The notes: generated from the sequence alone by a model not told the origin. 64,000 bases of DNA from Panorpa germanica (GCA_963678705.1 OY783208.1:10704282-10768281); one strand, 5' to 3'; counted from the stretch's first letter, positions 22,812-33,924 are shown. Program-made: numbers and translations.

Positions 22812-23110
22812 GGCAATCCTTCTCATGTTTTTGTCTTTTTTTTCTCTTAAAAAATGTGGTATCTCTCTCTCACCAATCCTTTTATATCTTGTGTTGTAAT
22901 TGCTCTTCTCGATTTTTTCCATTCTTTCCTGTTGCTGTATCTCTTTGTCCCTTCTCCTTAGCTCATCTTCCACACTTGCGCCTCCTTCTCTTCTTCTTTC
23001 TGCCTCCTCGATCGCCATTCCATTCCTTTCTCTTTTTTAAGCCTCCCCCTCTCTCTCCCATCCCACCCTTCTTTCTACTCCCACCACATCTGCTATATTT
23101 ATCTTTATCT
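22812..23110 (-). mobile_element. LINE (non-LTR retrotransposon) C-terminal fragment
   Basis: The frame MAIEEAERRREGGASVEDEL and onward matches 37578-37790 of the LINE on the plus strand nearly residue for residue, with RYKRIGEREIPHFL aligned to RYKRLCENSVPQYL. The upstream purine-rich stretch is shared too. Similarity ends at ARLR, before the zinc knuckle seen at 37.86 kb. Confidence 0.75.
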
Positions 23111-23827
23111 TTATTTATATCTTTTTATCGAACTAGTGTAAACCCTACATCTATATAATTACTAAATTAGAACATGTAAAATTAAGTATTTAAAAGCACC
23201 GCGCTTTTTTGAATATTTGAGATCACATATTTAAATCATTTGTAAATTTATTTTATCATATATTCAAACACATCACATATATTTATAGTTGGTTTGAATC
23301 TTGGGAAGTAAGTATTACACTGGCCAATATTAACGAAATTATGTGTAAAATGTTGTCAAATATCACATTTTTTAGTCAACTTTAACCCTCAATATCTTTT
23401 ATTTCTTAATAAAAAGTGGTAAAAGAAATATTACGTAGTGATTTTGACATGTTTTGAGAATACAATAAGCATAATAAAACCTAAAAATATGCAGTAGTTT
23501 TTTTACAAAGTCAAAAACAACATTGGTCGGTATTGTAAATAATTACCATATAATCGTAAGAGTTCAGAATTATATACAGCCAATGAAAGAATAAGATAAC
23601 AAAATCCCGTAGAATAAAGGAAAGTAGTACCATGAAGACCGTAATCTTGTGAGTTCTGTACAAAATTTTTTGGCCCGTAAAATACCTACTTTACCAGCCT
23701 TTCAAATAAGAATAAAAAAAGACATTGCAGCTCTGCTAAGTGTTCTAGTAGATGCATTAAATTACTTGAACGGGTTTCATTATAACCACTAGATAATATT
23801 ACAATCATGATAAGCCTGAGTTTAAGA
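23111..23827. other. Mostly unassigned AT-rich sequence
   Basis: No gene. 23560-23710 repeats 14060-14250, linking this stretch to the zinc-finger duplication units. Confidence 0.5.
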
Positions 23828-24650
23828 TTTAAAGTGAAGCAGCCTACTTAATGTTTCAAGTCTGTTGACGACAGGGTGCCAAATTTCTACACTTCCTCTA
23901 GGATTATATAAATAAAAGTAGCCCCTTTAATAATTTTCAAAATTATCGATATTATTAATTTTTTTCACAAAAATCGCAATATAAAACTTGATGGAATGTA
24001 CGACGCGCTGTAAGTCGTAAATAACATAACACACACACACTCGTGTGCCTCTTTGTTTTGTATAAAACAGACTAATTAATAATAATTGGATATTTGAGGT
24101 TATGTTGGCCAACTTTATCAATATATTGTACAGTTTTATAGAAATTAAGACATTGCTCAGCAAAAATGCACTGAAATAAGAGGTATACAAATTATAACAT
24201 TTTTAATTATTTATTTATTAAATTATATATTTATTAATCCTATAATTTAAAACAAATTATTTGCAGTTAAAAACAAGATGACGGGTTTTGTATGGATTCA
24301 CAAGTTTGTTTACACACTGACTTAGTGCTTAGTAATGTATCATTCCCAGATACTGTTTTAATTAAATTTTTAGTGTTAAGCCTCATTGCCACTTACTGTT
24401 TAAATATTTAATTTACGTTTTTAATTAATAATATAATCTAGATTTCAGGTTATTCATTCCTTGTTACATTCGTGTTTCAATTTGAGTTTAGTTAATTCAG
24501 TTGGTACGCATGCGTCGTTAGTAATATAAATTTTGACAGTTCGATTGAATGTGGAATAATAATAATTGCTTTTTTTGTATAACAATTAGTAATAGAAATT
24601 GTTTTCACTTCTTTATTTTTGACAAACTGACATTGAGCTCCATATTATGA
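23828..24650. repeat. Duplicated downstream flank of zinc-finger paralogue 4
   Basis: Collinear with 18330-18750 and, in part, 10758-11184. No gene seen. Confidence 0.65.
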
Positions 24651-25650
24651 CCAGAGTTTACCCCTGTCGCAAAGCGACTTCTTCCTAGTGTGTATTATTC
24701 GAATTCAATAAAATAATTCGTAATTTCATTTCAAATGTTAATTTCATTTCTAAACTGAACTATTTAACACGTTTAATATTCATTTGATATATAACAACAA
24801 ATAATTTTTCGTACAAACTGACAAAAAAAATTAAACTTTTTTGTCAAAATATAAAATATTTTCAATTTATTCGTTATTTGACCAACACTTTCAAAATTTA
24901 GGATTTTCGTTTTCGATTTGTAAATTGGGTGCCAAAGTTAGCCCATATACGAAATATCAACCTTCTAGCACAATGTTTACCTTCGGCGAAATCAACCCTT
25001 GTGCCCCAAAATAAAATTTTTTAATTTTTTTTTTAATATGATATTTAATTATTACACAATCCAAAATTTGAGCTTTCTCCATAGTTCCCTACCGTGCCTC
25101 TCAATTTTCTCGACGCCCCTTTTATTAATTTTTGAATTTTTAAATATGTTTGCATTGAATAGCGTAATACACAGGCATAATTACAACTCTCTACCTTTTA
25201 CGGATTAACAGTTATATAGCAAAAACTGCCCATTTCTTTTCGTAGTTTTTCCAGAGTTACAGGTTTTCAGGAAATTCGGAGAAAAATCCGAGGACGTCAA
25301 AAATCTTAGAATTTTTTGCTCAAGAAAATAGGAAATTTTAAAAGGGATTCATGGAACCGTTTGCGAGTCATCATACAAAAATCACTATAGTTCAAATTAC
25401 GAGAGTTCGGCGACGACTCATGCTTAAAACAAGTTGTGGGGTATAAACTGCCGATATTACAAAAAGCACTGACTCACTAATTTTTCTATAATGTAAATAA
25501 AAACGAATAAGATCAATCACACGATCATTATCGTGTTATACATTTATACCGCTCTTATAACCTCTTTTAAGTATAAGTCACCGCCGAACTATCGTGATTT
25601 AGACTATAGCAAACATAAAAACATACAATTGGAAATACTATAATAATTTA
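24651..25650 (-). mobile_element. Short Helitron, near full length, with nested MITE
   Basis: The minus-strand 3' end shows GTCGCTTTGCGAC followed by AGGGGTAAACT and CTGG|T, fitting the Helitron CTRR terminus. The body carries TTACGAATTATTTTATT and the GCGTCC..TTTCTCCGAATTTCC block of the family. The 5' end is blurred near 25650. A 223-bp MITE interrupts it at 25386-25608. It lies in the probable 3'UTR of paralogue 4. Confidence 0.75.
25386..25608. mobile_element. 223-bp MITE inserted in a Helitron
   Basis: The ends read TATAGTTCAAATTACGAGAG and, reversed, TATAGTCTAAATCACGATAG, both continuing TTCGGCG. Paralogous Helitron copies at 11.78 and 18.92 kb lack it (ATCACTA-(C/A)-AAACAT), which shows a TA duplication. 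No coding content. Confidence 0.8.
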
Positions 25651-25723
25651 ATAAATAAATATTTAAAATAATAATATTATTATATTAAATATAGTAATAT
25701 AAAAATTTGTAACTTTTATTACT

Positions 25724-26623
25724 TTATTCACATGAAAAAGGCTTATCGTCTAAATGCGTCTTTTTATGTTTCTTTAAATAACTTGACCATGAAAACGTTT
25801 TCTTACAAATGTCACACGAAAAAGGTTTAACGTCTAAATGCGTGTTTTTATGTCGAAGTAATGAAGTTGACCGCGAAAACGTTTTGTTACAAATGTCACA
25901 TAAAAAAGGATCAACTGCTAAATGTGTGTTTTTATGTACATTTAAAGACCCTGAACTTGAAAACGTTTTGTTACAAACGTCACATAAAAAAGGATTAACG
26001 TCTAAGTGCGTATTTTTATGTTCCTTTAAAGACCTTGAACTTAAAAACGTTTTGTCACAAATGTCACACGAAAACGGACGTTCCCCGGTATGACTTCGTT
26101 TGTGAATAACTAAATAATGCCTAGTAGTGTAAGATTTATTACATTCACTACAGGGATATAACTTCCTGCCAGAGTGAACACGCAAATGTTTTATTATTTC
26201 CGGTGCCTTATCGAACCCCATGTTACAAACATCACAGATAAAATTCTTCTGATTGGAAATTAATTCTTCTATTTCCGATTGTCCACTGCCTTGTGGTTGC
26301 GGGAATCTTCTATTATCATCACCATCCACCGGTTCTTTTGTCGTTCCGGTTCCTCGGCATTCCGACGGGGCCTCCAGGTGCTCCTGCAATTTACAGAAAT
26401 CTTGAAACACGCATCCGCAATAGTTACACAGGACAACAGGTGAACTATAGTCAGGTTCATATTTAATATAAACCCCTGGCCACTCTGCTTCTCTATCGGA
26501 ACTGACGTCGACCTCCTCTTTGACTTGTGGTTCGAATTGAACAATGCATTCCTCTTCTGGATCTACTTTCATGTTTTCTATTTCCAGTGTTTCATTTAAC
26601 TCTGACTTTATCTGCTGTGCCAT
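25724..26623 (-). CDS. C2H2 zinc-finger protein, paralogue 4 (299 aa)
   Basis: The longest intact member. It has an acidic N-terminus with VKEEVD and IKYEPD motifs (residues ~35-55), an atypical finger (LCNYCGCVFQDFCKLQEH), then six C2H2 fingers from about residue 128, ending with SWSSYLKKHKKTH and a truncated FSCE tail. Helical residues differ between fingers (SRSLKE, SGSLNV, STSLLR, SSYLKK), so DNA specificity should differ from paralogue 3 while fingers 1-3 are almost identical. Intronless, ATG shared with the family. Likely a nuclear transcription regulator or a TE-repressor-like factor; function is unknown. Confidence 0.85.
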   Translation of the reverse strand: MAQQIKSELNETLEIENMKVDPEEECIVQFEPQVKEEVDVSSDREAEWPGVYIKYEPDYSSPVVLCNYCGCVFQDFCKLQEHLEAPSECRGTGTTKEPVDGDDNRRFPQPQGSGQSEIEELISNQKNFICDVCNMGFDKAPEIIKHLRVHSGRKLYPCSECNKSYTTRHYLVIHKRSHTGERPFSCDICDKTFLSSRSLKEHKNTHLDVNPFLCDVCNKTFSSSGSLNVHKNTHLAVDPFLCDICNKTFSRSTSLLRHKNTHLDVKPFSCDICKKTFSWSSYLKKHKKTHLDDKPFSCE

Positions 26624-27414
26624 TTTATTCAGAAACTAAGAATTTACTGAAACCAAAGAATATTTATATTTAACAATTAGTAACACAAAGATATAATTAA
26701 GCCTGCCATAATTCACTCCTGAACAGGATTGTCTGTTTTTCTCTTCATTATGATTTTGTAAAAGAGTGACAAGGCTGATTCATTTAATGCTAAATAAAAA
26801 TTTAATAAAAAAAACATACAAGCAAACTGAAATAAACAACTTCTATAAAACTGTGCTGTATTGTTTGCCACAAACAACAAAGACTATTGACGACCAAATA
26901 CGTCATAAATTAAATTTCAAATAGTAAAGTACTACATGAGTTTGTTGATTTTAAGAGAAGTTCAATAAGCAATGGACATGTTTCAGAAAAGATTGAAAGT
27001 GGTTCTCAAGCAGCATACATATTTGGGAATAAAAAATTTCTTAGAAAAGGCTGAATAAATAACATAACCTAGAAACCAAATTAGTAAATGTAATCTTTAA
27101 TAAATAAAATATTAATCGGAATTCTTAATAGTTGAGACTGTAGTTACAAAATGTATGTACAGAAATTGTAGTTATTCTTATTTTATTTTCTGTGTCGGTT
27201 GTAAGGTTTTATTTAATTTGTTAGGAATGAAAGGTCAATGGTAATTATTAAATATACCTACGTTTTCTTGTTTTGAATCTTGTAAAAAAAGACTACTGCA
27301 CTTATGTATATTTTATGGAGCTTTTAATATACTTTTACCATTTTTAGTAAAGAAATACACAATATTCATGCTTATTGTTAACCAACAATGTGAAATAAAC
27401 CCTTTCCACATATA

Positions 27415-27507
<93 letters not shown>

Positions 27508-27669
27508 GGCATATTGTTCTAACCACAAATTTAAAATTTCAACTTTAACCATAAATACTGAGTATTTCTAAATTAAATCTGGTATAAGGAATATTTCATA
27601 GTGATTTGTACAAGCCTTGAGCATAAAACGAGCGCATTAAGACATATTCAAATTTATTTATAAAAGTTC
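26624..27669. repeat. Duplicated upstream flank of zinc-finger paralogue 4
   Basis: Collinear with the flanks at 12814 and 19791. It ends at the copia insertion and resumes at 32232-32417. Confidence 0.7.
27409..27507. repeat. (AT)n microsatellite, about 100 bp
   Basis: Almost pure TA repeats with three interruptions. Paralogous sites at 13547-13560 and 20577-20590 have only CACATATATATGG, so the array expanded in this copy alone. Confidence 0.9.
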
Positions 27670-27879
27670 TGTTGGATTTAAATTTAGCGCCCTCTCGGTA
27701 TTGACACTATTGAATCTTTCTTTCTACACACGGTAATACTGTAGTTAATACTATAACTCTGTAATACCGTCCTTCTTTGTATTCTATACTCAGTGACATC
27801 ATAACTAATGTGTACATCTAATTAAATATAATAAACCTGATTAATATAAATTAATAGTTTATCTCTGCTAAATATAACA
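27670..27879 (+). repeat. 5' LTR of copia
   Basis: TGTTGGATTTAAATTTAGCG ... AAATATAACA, 210 bp, matching the 3' LTR base for base as far as I can compare. Confidence 0.95.
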
Positions 27880-27893
27880 GGTTATGGGCCCAG
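27880..27893 (+). other. Copia primer-binding site
   Basis: GGTTATGGGCCCAG follows the 5' LTR directly. This is the internal initiator-tRNA-Met fragment used by insect copia elements. Confidence 0.8.
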
Positions 27894-28037
27894 ATAAACC
27901 TAGAGACGTTTAGTGAGTGTTTTTCGGAAAAGTGGATAAAGACTTTTAGTGTGGTGAACATAACCTTAAAAAAAAAATGTGGCTGTCGAAACTGTTTCTG
28001 TTCTTCTTTGTGTATAAAGTGTTCTCAACGAATAAAA

Positions 28038-28775
28038 ATGGCATCGAATAATTCACTGGCATTAATCGAGAAGTTAACCGGCCGTGAAAACTATTCGACT
28101 TGGCAATTCGCAGTGAAAACATACCTACAACACGAAGAATTATGGGATTGTATTGAGGTTAACCCGGCGTCACCCGCAGATTTAAAACGTGATACAAAAG
28201 CGAAAACAAAGTTAATTCTTCTGGTTGATCCGATCAATTACGTTCATATCCAAGAGGAAAACACGGCCAAAGGAGTTTGGGACAAATTGGCTGCAGTGTT
28301 CGACGACTCAGGACTTACACGCCGAGTTGGTCTGCTACGTGATTTATGTAACACATCGTTAAGTGGATGTCAAAATATAGAAGAGTATGTGAGCAAAATT
28401 ATGTCAACTGCTCACAAGCTGCGCAACATTGGCTTTAAAGTGGACGACGAGTGGCTCGGGACATTGCTGCTCTCTGGTCTGCCCGAATCATATCAACCAA
28501 TGATTATTGCGATCGAAAGCTCAGGCACAAAAATAACTGCAGACGGTGTTAAAGCAAAACTATTGCAAGATGTTAGAAATTCAGACAACAAAACAACGGC
28601 TTTTGCTGTCAACAAGAAGTTTCATAACAACTCTGTAAACAAGAAGTTCTACAAGGGTCCGAGATGTTATTCCTGCAATCAATATGGACATAAACGCTCT
28701 GAATGCAACAAATACAAAACCATGAACAAGACACAGAAACCTAGCTCTTCTTATGCTGCTGTGTTTGCTGCATAA
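28038..28775 (+). CDS. Copia gag (245 aa)
   Basis: The ATG at 28038 (AAAAATGGCA) begins MASNNSLALIEKLTGRENYS, the usual start of copia-type Gag, followed by the UBN2-like capsid region (LWDCIEV ... TLLLSGLPESY) and one CCHC knuckle (CYSCNQYGHKRSEC). An upstream in-frame GTG at 27951 is less likely. It ends at TAA immediately before the protease. In copia, Gag and Pol are usually one frame, so this stop is either a mutation or a recoding site. Gag assembles particles and binds the RNA. Confidence 0.85.
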   Translation: MASNNSLALIEKLTGRENYSTWQFAVKTYLQHEELWDCIEVNPASPADLKRDTKAKTKLILLVDPINYVHIQEENTAKGVWDKLAAVFDDSGLTRRVGLLRDLCNTSLSGCQNIEEYVSKIMSTAHKLRNIGFKVDDEWLGTLLLSGLPESYQPMIIAIESSGTKITADGVKAKLLQDVRNSDNKTTAFAVNKKFHNNSVNKKFYKGPRCYSCNQYGHKRSECNKYKTMNKTQKPSSSYAAVFAA

Positions 28776-31700
28776 TCCCACTATGGTGATGCTTGGTACA
28801 TAGACTCCGGTGCTTCGGCACATATGACTAAGACCAAGAATATAATTGTAAAGGAAACTACCCCTATAACAAAGAACATTCGTGTTGCTGATAACAAAGT
28901 GTTATCTGTGCAAAGCTCAGGAGATGTCAGCTTAAACATTTATGACCAAAACGGGCAAGAGAATAAGATTCTGTTCACAAATGTCTTATATGTTCCTGAA
29001 TTGGCAACTAATCTGATATCTGTAAGCCAAATTATTAAAAATGGAGGCCAAGTGAAATTTGATACCTCAGGCTGTGTGATCATGAACAGCAAGAATCAAA
29101 TAATAGCAACTGCGAGCATTGTAAACAACATGTACCGACTGAACATGTCTGAAAGCCTAGCGCACATGTCCAGTGTTGAACATAAACAAGATGCTTTTTG
29201 CTGGCACCAGAGGATGGGACATCTTAATTTCCAAACTTTGAAAAAAAATTGTCTGATAACACAGAGCATTTAACTTTCTCAGGAAATACAGAAAATCTGA
29301 AATGCATAACTTGTAAAGAAGGAAAGCAGACACGGTTACCTTTTAAAAGTGATGGATTAAGAGTCACCAAACCACTAGAACTGGTTCATTCTGACGTATG
29401 TGGACCAATGGAAACCCAGTCTCTCGGTGGGAGCAGATATTTTTTAACCTTCCTAGATGAATATTCCAAGAAGATTTCAGTATACTTTCTTCACAACAAG
29501 TCTGAAGTGCTCAGTAAATTCAAAGAATTCAAGCAAGAAGTTGAAAATCAATTGGATGCTCGTATAAAGGTTCTTCGTACAGACAACGGACTTGAATACG
29601 ATAACAAAGCCTTCTCTGATTACCTGAAAGGTGCCGGAATCATCCATCAGACCACCACACCATACACGCCTGAACAGAATGGGACTGCGGAACGTATGAA
29701 TCGGACACTGGTTGAAAAAGCGAAGTGCATGCTACTCAACGCTGGTCTGCCGAAGTTGTATTGGGCAGATGCAATACACACTGCTGCTTACATCATCAAT
29801 CGTTCCCCAACCAAATTCTTAGCTTTCAAGACTCCTATGGAAATCTGGTCTGGACGCAAACCAAATGTTAATCATATGCGTATATTTGGCTGCGAAGCAA
29901 TGGTTCATCTACCTAAAGAAAAACGCAGAAAATGGGATCCAAAGGCTCAAAGAATGATCTTCATCGGATACTGCGACCATACAAAAGGATACAGATTCAC
30001 ATTACCAAATACTAGAAAGGTAATAAAGAGCAGAGATGCTACATTTCTTGAATCCTCAGTGAAAAGAGATTTTGTTTCGGTAGAATTGAATGAGACAGAA
30101 ACTGAAAATGACAAAACAAATACAAGAAAAGAAGATGTAAGAGAAAATGCAACAACGGAAGAGGACAGCTTGATTGACAACGACACAAATTCAGAAAGTT
30201 CATATGAAACGGAGAAAGGAAACAGGTCAACATCCGACAGTGAATACTTACCTAACACCAGAATTGATTCTCCTCCCGTCAGTAATGTGACATTGAGACC
30301 AAGAAATAAAACAAAAAATAAGAATTTCAACTGTCCATATACTGAAGAACATACTCATCTGTGTTTATTCTCATCCTGTGTTCCTGTAACATATGAAGAA
30401 GCAGTACATTCAACAAATAAAAATGAATGGATAAAGTCAATCAATGAAGAACTTGATGCACATAAGAAAAATGAAACCTGGACATTGATAGAAAAACCTC
30501 CAAATGCCAAAGTGATAGGTAGCAAATGGGTGTTCCGAATAAAAGAAGAGTCAACGGGTCCACGGTTCAAATCAAGACTTTGTGCTAAGGGATTTGCTCA
30601 AACCGCAGGTATTGACTACACAGAAACCTTCGCTCCGACTGTAAGGTATGATTCAATACGTTTATTACTTTCCATGGCTGTTCAAAATAAACTTAAAATC
30701 TTACAACTTGATGTAAAAACTGCATTTTTATATGGTGAACTTGAAGAGACTATATTTATGACTCCGCCTGAAGGTCTATCCTGTGAAAACAACATGGTAT
30801 GCAAGCTCAACAAGTCGCTGTATGGTTTAAAGCAAGCCCCCAGAAGCTGGAATAAGAAATTTGACTCAATATTAAAGAAATTTGGCTTCATCAACAGCAA
30901 AGCTGATCAATGTGTGTATGTTGGTCATGTCAAGAATGAGAAATGTTATCTTTGCCTGTATGTGGATGATGGCCTACTATTTTCTAAAACTGAATCCACT
31001 CTGAAAGAAATAACCAAGGAACTACAATCTGTGCTGGAAGTAAAAATATTGAACACACCAAGTAATTTTGTGGGCATGCAAATTGAGATAGTTAGCAACG
31101 GTATTTTTATACATCAGACCAAGTATGTTGAACAACTGTTAGAGAAGTTTAACATGACTGATGCTAACCCGAACACTGTTCCAGTGGACCCCCATGTAAA
31201 GCTACAAAAGGAAGATGGAGAACCAGAGAAAAACTATCCTTATAGAGAAGCTGTAGGTTCTCTTATGCATCTAGCTACAGTCAGTCGACCAGAAATTATG
31301 TTTGCCGTAAGCCTGGTAAGTCGATTTTTAAGTTGCTATAACAAATCACACTGGAATGCTGTCACGAAGATCTTCAAGTACCTGAAGGATACTAAAGATT
31401 ATGGCCTGAAATACTCATCAACATCAGAGCCACCAGCTGTTACTGGTTATAGTGATGCTGATTATGCAAACGATATTGACACAAGACGCTCAGTTACTGG
31501 CTACGTCTTCATAAAGAATGGTGCTGCTGTAACATGGTCAAGCCAACGCCAACAGACGGTTGCTCTGTCAACAACAGAAGCTGAATTTATGGCCGCCTGT
31601 GCTGCAACAAAAGAAGCCATGTGGATAAAGCAAGTGTTAAGTGATATTGGTGAATATAAACAAGACACTATGTGTTTACATTTGGACAATCAAAGTGCCA

Positions 31701-31921
31701 TCAGTGTAATTAAGAATATAAATTTTCATAAAAGATGTAAACATATTGATATTAAGTATCACTTCATAAAAGAAAAATATTCTCAAAAGATTATAGATCT
31801 TAAATCTGTAAGCACTGCTGATCAATATGCAGATATATTAACTAAAGCATTGTCAAAAGATAAATTCCAATTCTTAAGATCTAAACTTGGTATGTTTAAC
31901 TACAACTCTTTTGTTAAGTGA
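28776..31921 (+). pseudogene. Copia pol: protease, integrase, RT, RNase H (one frameshift)
   Basis: In order: protease WYIDSGASAHM (~28793), integrase zinc site (WHQRMGHLNF ... CITCKEG), integrase core with D, D, E in HSDVCGP, RTDNGLEY and PEQNGTAERMNR, RT with KTAFLYGELEE and YVDDGLL, and RNase H with YSDADYANDIDTRRS, EAEFMAACAATKEA and LDNQSAI. The frame is continuous with gag apart from the TAA, then shifts by one base at a run of eight A near 29242 and stays open to 31921. All catalytic motifs are present. A sequencing error in the A run is possible. Confidence 0.9.
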
Positions 31922-32013
31922 TATGTTAGAATATCTTGTACTATAACTTGATTAATATTTTCATGTTTTTTGCACTCAATTAATCATAATTTGTTGTTAG
32001 AATGTCTAAATTT

Positions 32014-32021
32014 AGAGGGAG
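32014..32021 (+). other. Copia polypurine tract
   Basis: AGAGGGAG lies directly before the 3' LTR, as required for plus-strand priming. Confidence 0.75.
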
Positions 32022-32231
32022 TGTTGGATTTAAATTTAGCGCCCTCTCGGTATTGACACTATTGAATCTTTCTTTCTACACACGGTAATACTGTAGTTAA
32101 TACTATAACTCTGTAATACCGTCCTTCTTTGTATTCTATACTCAGTGACATCATAACTAATGTGTACATCTAATTAAATATAATAAACCTGATTAATATA
32201 AATTAATAGTTTATCTCTGCTAAATATAACA
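32022..32231 (+). repeat. 3' LTR of copia
   Basis: 210 bp, same ends and apparently the same sequence as the 5' LTR, then TSD AGTTC. Confidence 0.95.
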
Positions 32232-32863
32232 AGTTCGTTCACAACTTTTAAAACAAAAATGTAAGTTAACCGAATAATGACCCGAATATCTACAGACAAT
32301 AAAATAAATATAAAAATTATAAAATATAGAAAACATAATACCTGATTGATGTATTTATTAATATTGCAGCTTTGTTTTATGTAAGATATAAATGTGTATA
32401 ACTTTGACGGTTGTGAAAATCAAGTGAAAAAGAAAATCAAGGGAAAGTCACATCTAACACCATTTGTTGTAGATGTGTGAGAATACCTTCAGCCTATTAC
32501 GTCCTTTTTGTGTCGCTAACTTCTGAATGTAGATTACCCCATAGACGATATCCAGATAAGAATTTGATCCTTTATTTTATTATAATAGTTCCTTGTCCGA
32601 TTAGTGATGTTGAAATGGAGACCTCTTGGAGCGGCTAAAGTGTGCCTTTTTTCCAACATACCTCGTTGAAAGATTAATATCTTTTTATTTTATTAATTAA
32701 ACACTTTTAATTAAAAATAAGTAATTAATTGTTTGATTTAGACATCTAGATTCGTAGTTACATTAGTATATCACTTAATTAAATAGGATGTTAAATATTA
32801 AACTTAATATAACAATACTTGTAAAATGGTTAATTAACAGAAAAACGTGTATTTTGTTTTATA
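32232..32863. other. Zinc-finger flank remainder, then unassigned
   Basis: 32232-32417 continues the paralogue-4 upstream flank after the copia. From about 32418 the homology is lost and no gene is seen. Confidence 0.5.
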
Positions 32864-33175
32864 CAGGGTGTCCAGAAAGGGTATCGGGTATTTGTTTTCG
32901 CGCCATATTCGAAACGGGGCGTCTAAAGGGTGCGGGGAGGGGTTCGTGGCGTCCGCCATTCTGTGGAGTTTTAGTCACGATGGAACAGTACTCGATATCA
33001 CCATTACGATAATACGCTCGTACGCAAAATGCGCGATGCATCCCCGAGTACTGTTCCATCGTGACTAAAACTCCACAGAATGGCGGACGCCACGAACCCC
33101 TCCCCGCACCCTTTAGACGCCCCGTTTCGAATATGGCGCGAAAACAAATACCCGATACCCTTTCTGGACACCCTG
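32864..33175. mobile_element. 312-bp fold-back element with perfect 131-bp inverted arms
   Basis: The arms 32864-32994 and 33045-33175 are reverse complements without a mismatch that I can find, around a 50-bp spacer. The ends are CAGGGTGTCC, flanked by TA on both sides, as for Tc1/mariner-type MITEs. The arms are markedly GC-richer than the surroundings. No coding capacity. Confidence 0.9.
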
Positions 33176-33583
33176 TACAACATGGAGACCTTTTTATATA
33201 AAAGTGTTAGCAGTTTAACCGAGTTTAACGACAAGCTAGGAACTGCCAGGAACTGCTAGGAACTCTGGTCTCGTTTTGTGTCCACAAGTCATGTGCACGA
33301 GTAGTGTTGCATATGACTAAAAAGAACATGGAATATGGTTCATAAAACCAGCGCCAAGGTTTATAGCGCTAATTTTAAATAATAATTTGTTACGCTTTCA
33401 ATATTAAAATTAAAGCTAACATAATACACAAGAATTATATAACATTTATATTAAAATATAGAAAGTTAAGGACGATATTTTACGTACTTACAATACATCC
33501 ATACAAATACGACAAAATAAAATCCCGTTATGCTATTGTTAAAAATTCTATAGAGTCACGAAACACGGTTCGACCAGTTTTTC
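33176..33583. other. Unassigned sequence
   Basis: A small direct repeat (AGGAACTGC / AGGAACTGCTAGGAACT) occurs near 33238-33262. No gene. Confidence 0.4.
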
Positions 33584-33924
33584 ACGCAAACGCGAACTGT
33601 TTTGTGATTCTATTTTTGCAAATTAGATCTAAGAACAATATTATTATCGTACATCAACTTACGTTTATCTTGACTAGTCAAATCAAGTACAACTTTCACA
33701 ATATTATAATACTATGCATATTTTTTACTTTTGATAACGCTTCTGAGATGTTGAGGCTTTCCAGTGGACATAATTTTACTCTTTCTATAATGTGACATAT
33801 CTGTTAATCATTATTAATGTGAAATAACTAATATTATCTATCTAAAATAAAATATTTTAACAATGGAGTATTAAGTATCACTTCTACTAACAGATTTCAG
33901 TTTTAGATTTAAATGTAAGTTTCA
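33584..33924 (+). repeat. Repeat X, uninterrupted copy
   Basis: It matches, in reverse, 44505-44595 plus 45451-45720, where a MITE splits it. Markers are TTTGCAAATTAGATCTAAG and GAGATGTTGAGGCTTTCCAG. Its right end runs into an ATGGGCTTGTG MITE end at both loci, so the two sequences may be parts of one element. Confidence 0.65.

Larger units (their letters stand above)
27670..32231 (+). mobile_element. Full-length Ty1/copia retrotransposon
   Basis: 4562 bp with two 210-bp LTRs that appear identical, TSD AGTTC on both sides (27665-27669, 32232-32236), an internal tRNA-iMet-type primer site, gag, and a complete pol order (protease, integrase, RT, RNase H). Paralogous zinc-finger flanks at 13.7 and 20.75 kb show the empty site. 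Two coding lesions are seen: a stop at the gag-pol junction and a frameshift in an A8 run. The insertion looks very young. Confidence 0.95.

Noticed and set aside
22856..23158. Plus-strand Pro/Phe/Ser-rich frame of 100 codons
   Set aside because: It is the antisense of the purine-rich LINE coding region at 22812-23110.
11420..25650. Idea that a Helitron captured and spread the zinc-finger gene
   Set aside because: The gene lies outside the Helitron 5' TC end in all copies, and duplicated flanks extend far beyond; segmental duplication explains it better.
25809..26093. Plus-strand repetitive frame (MSHKKGSTAKC-like repeats)
   Set aside because: It is the antisense of the zinc-finger array of paralogue 4; periodicity comes from the fingers.
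27313..27571. Frames encoding long Tyr-Ile runs
   Set aside because: Translation of the (AT)n microsatellite.
29947..30330. Antisense hydrophobic frame
   Set aside because: Shadow of the Ser/Asp/Glu-rich linker in copia pol.
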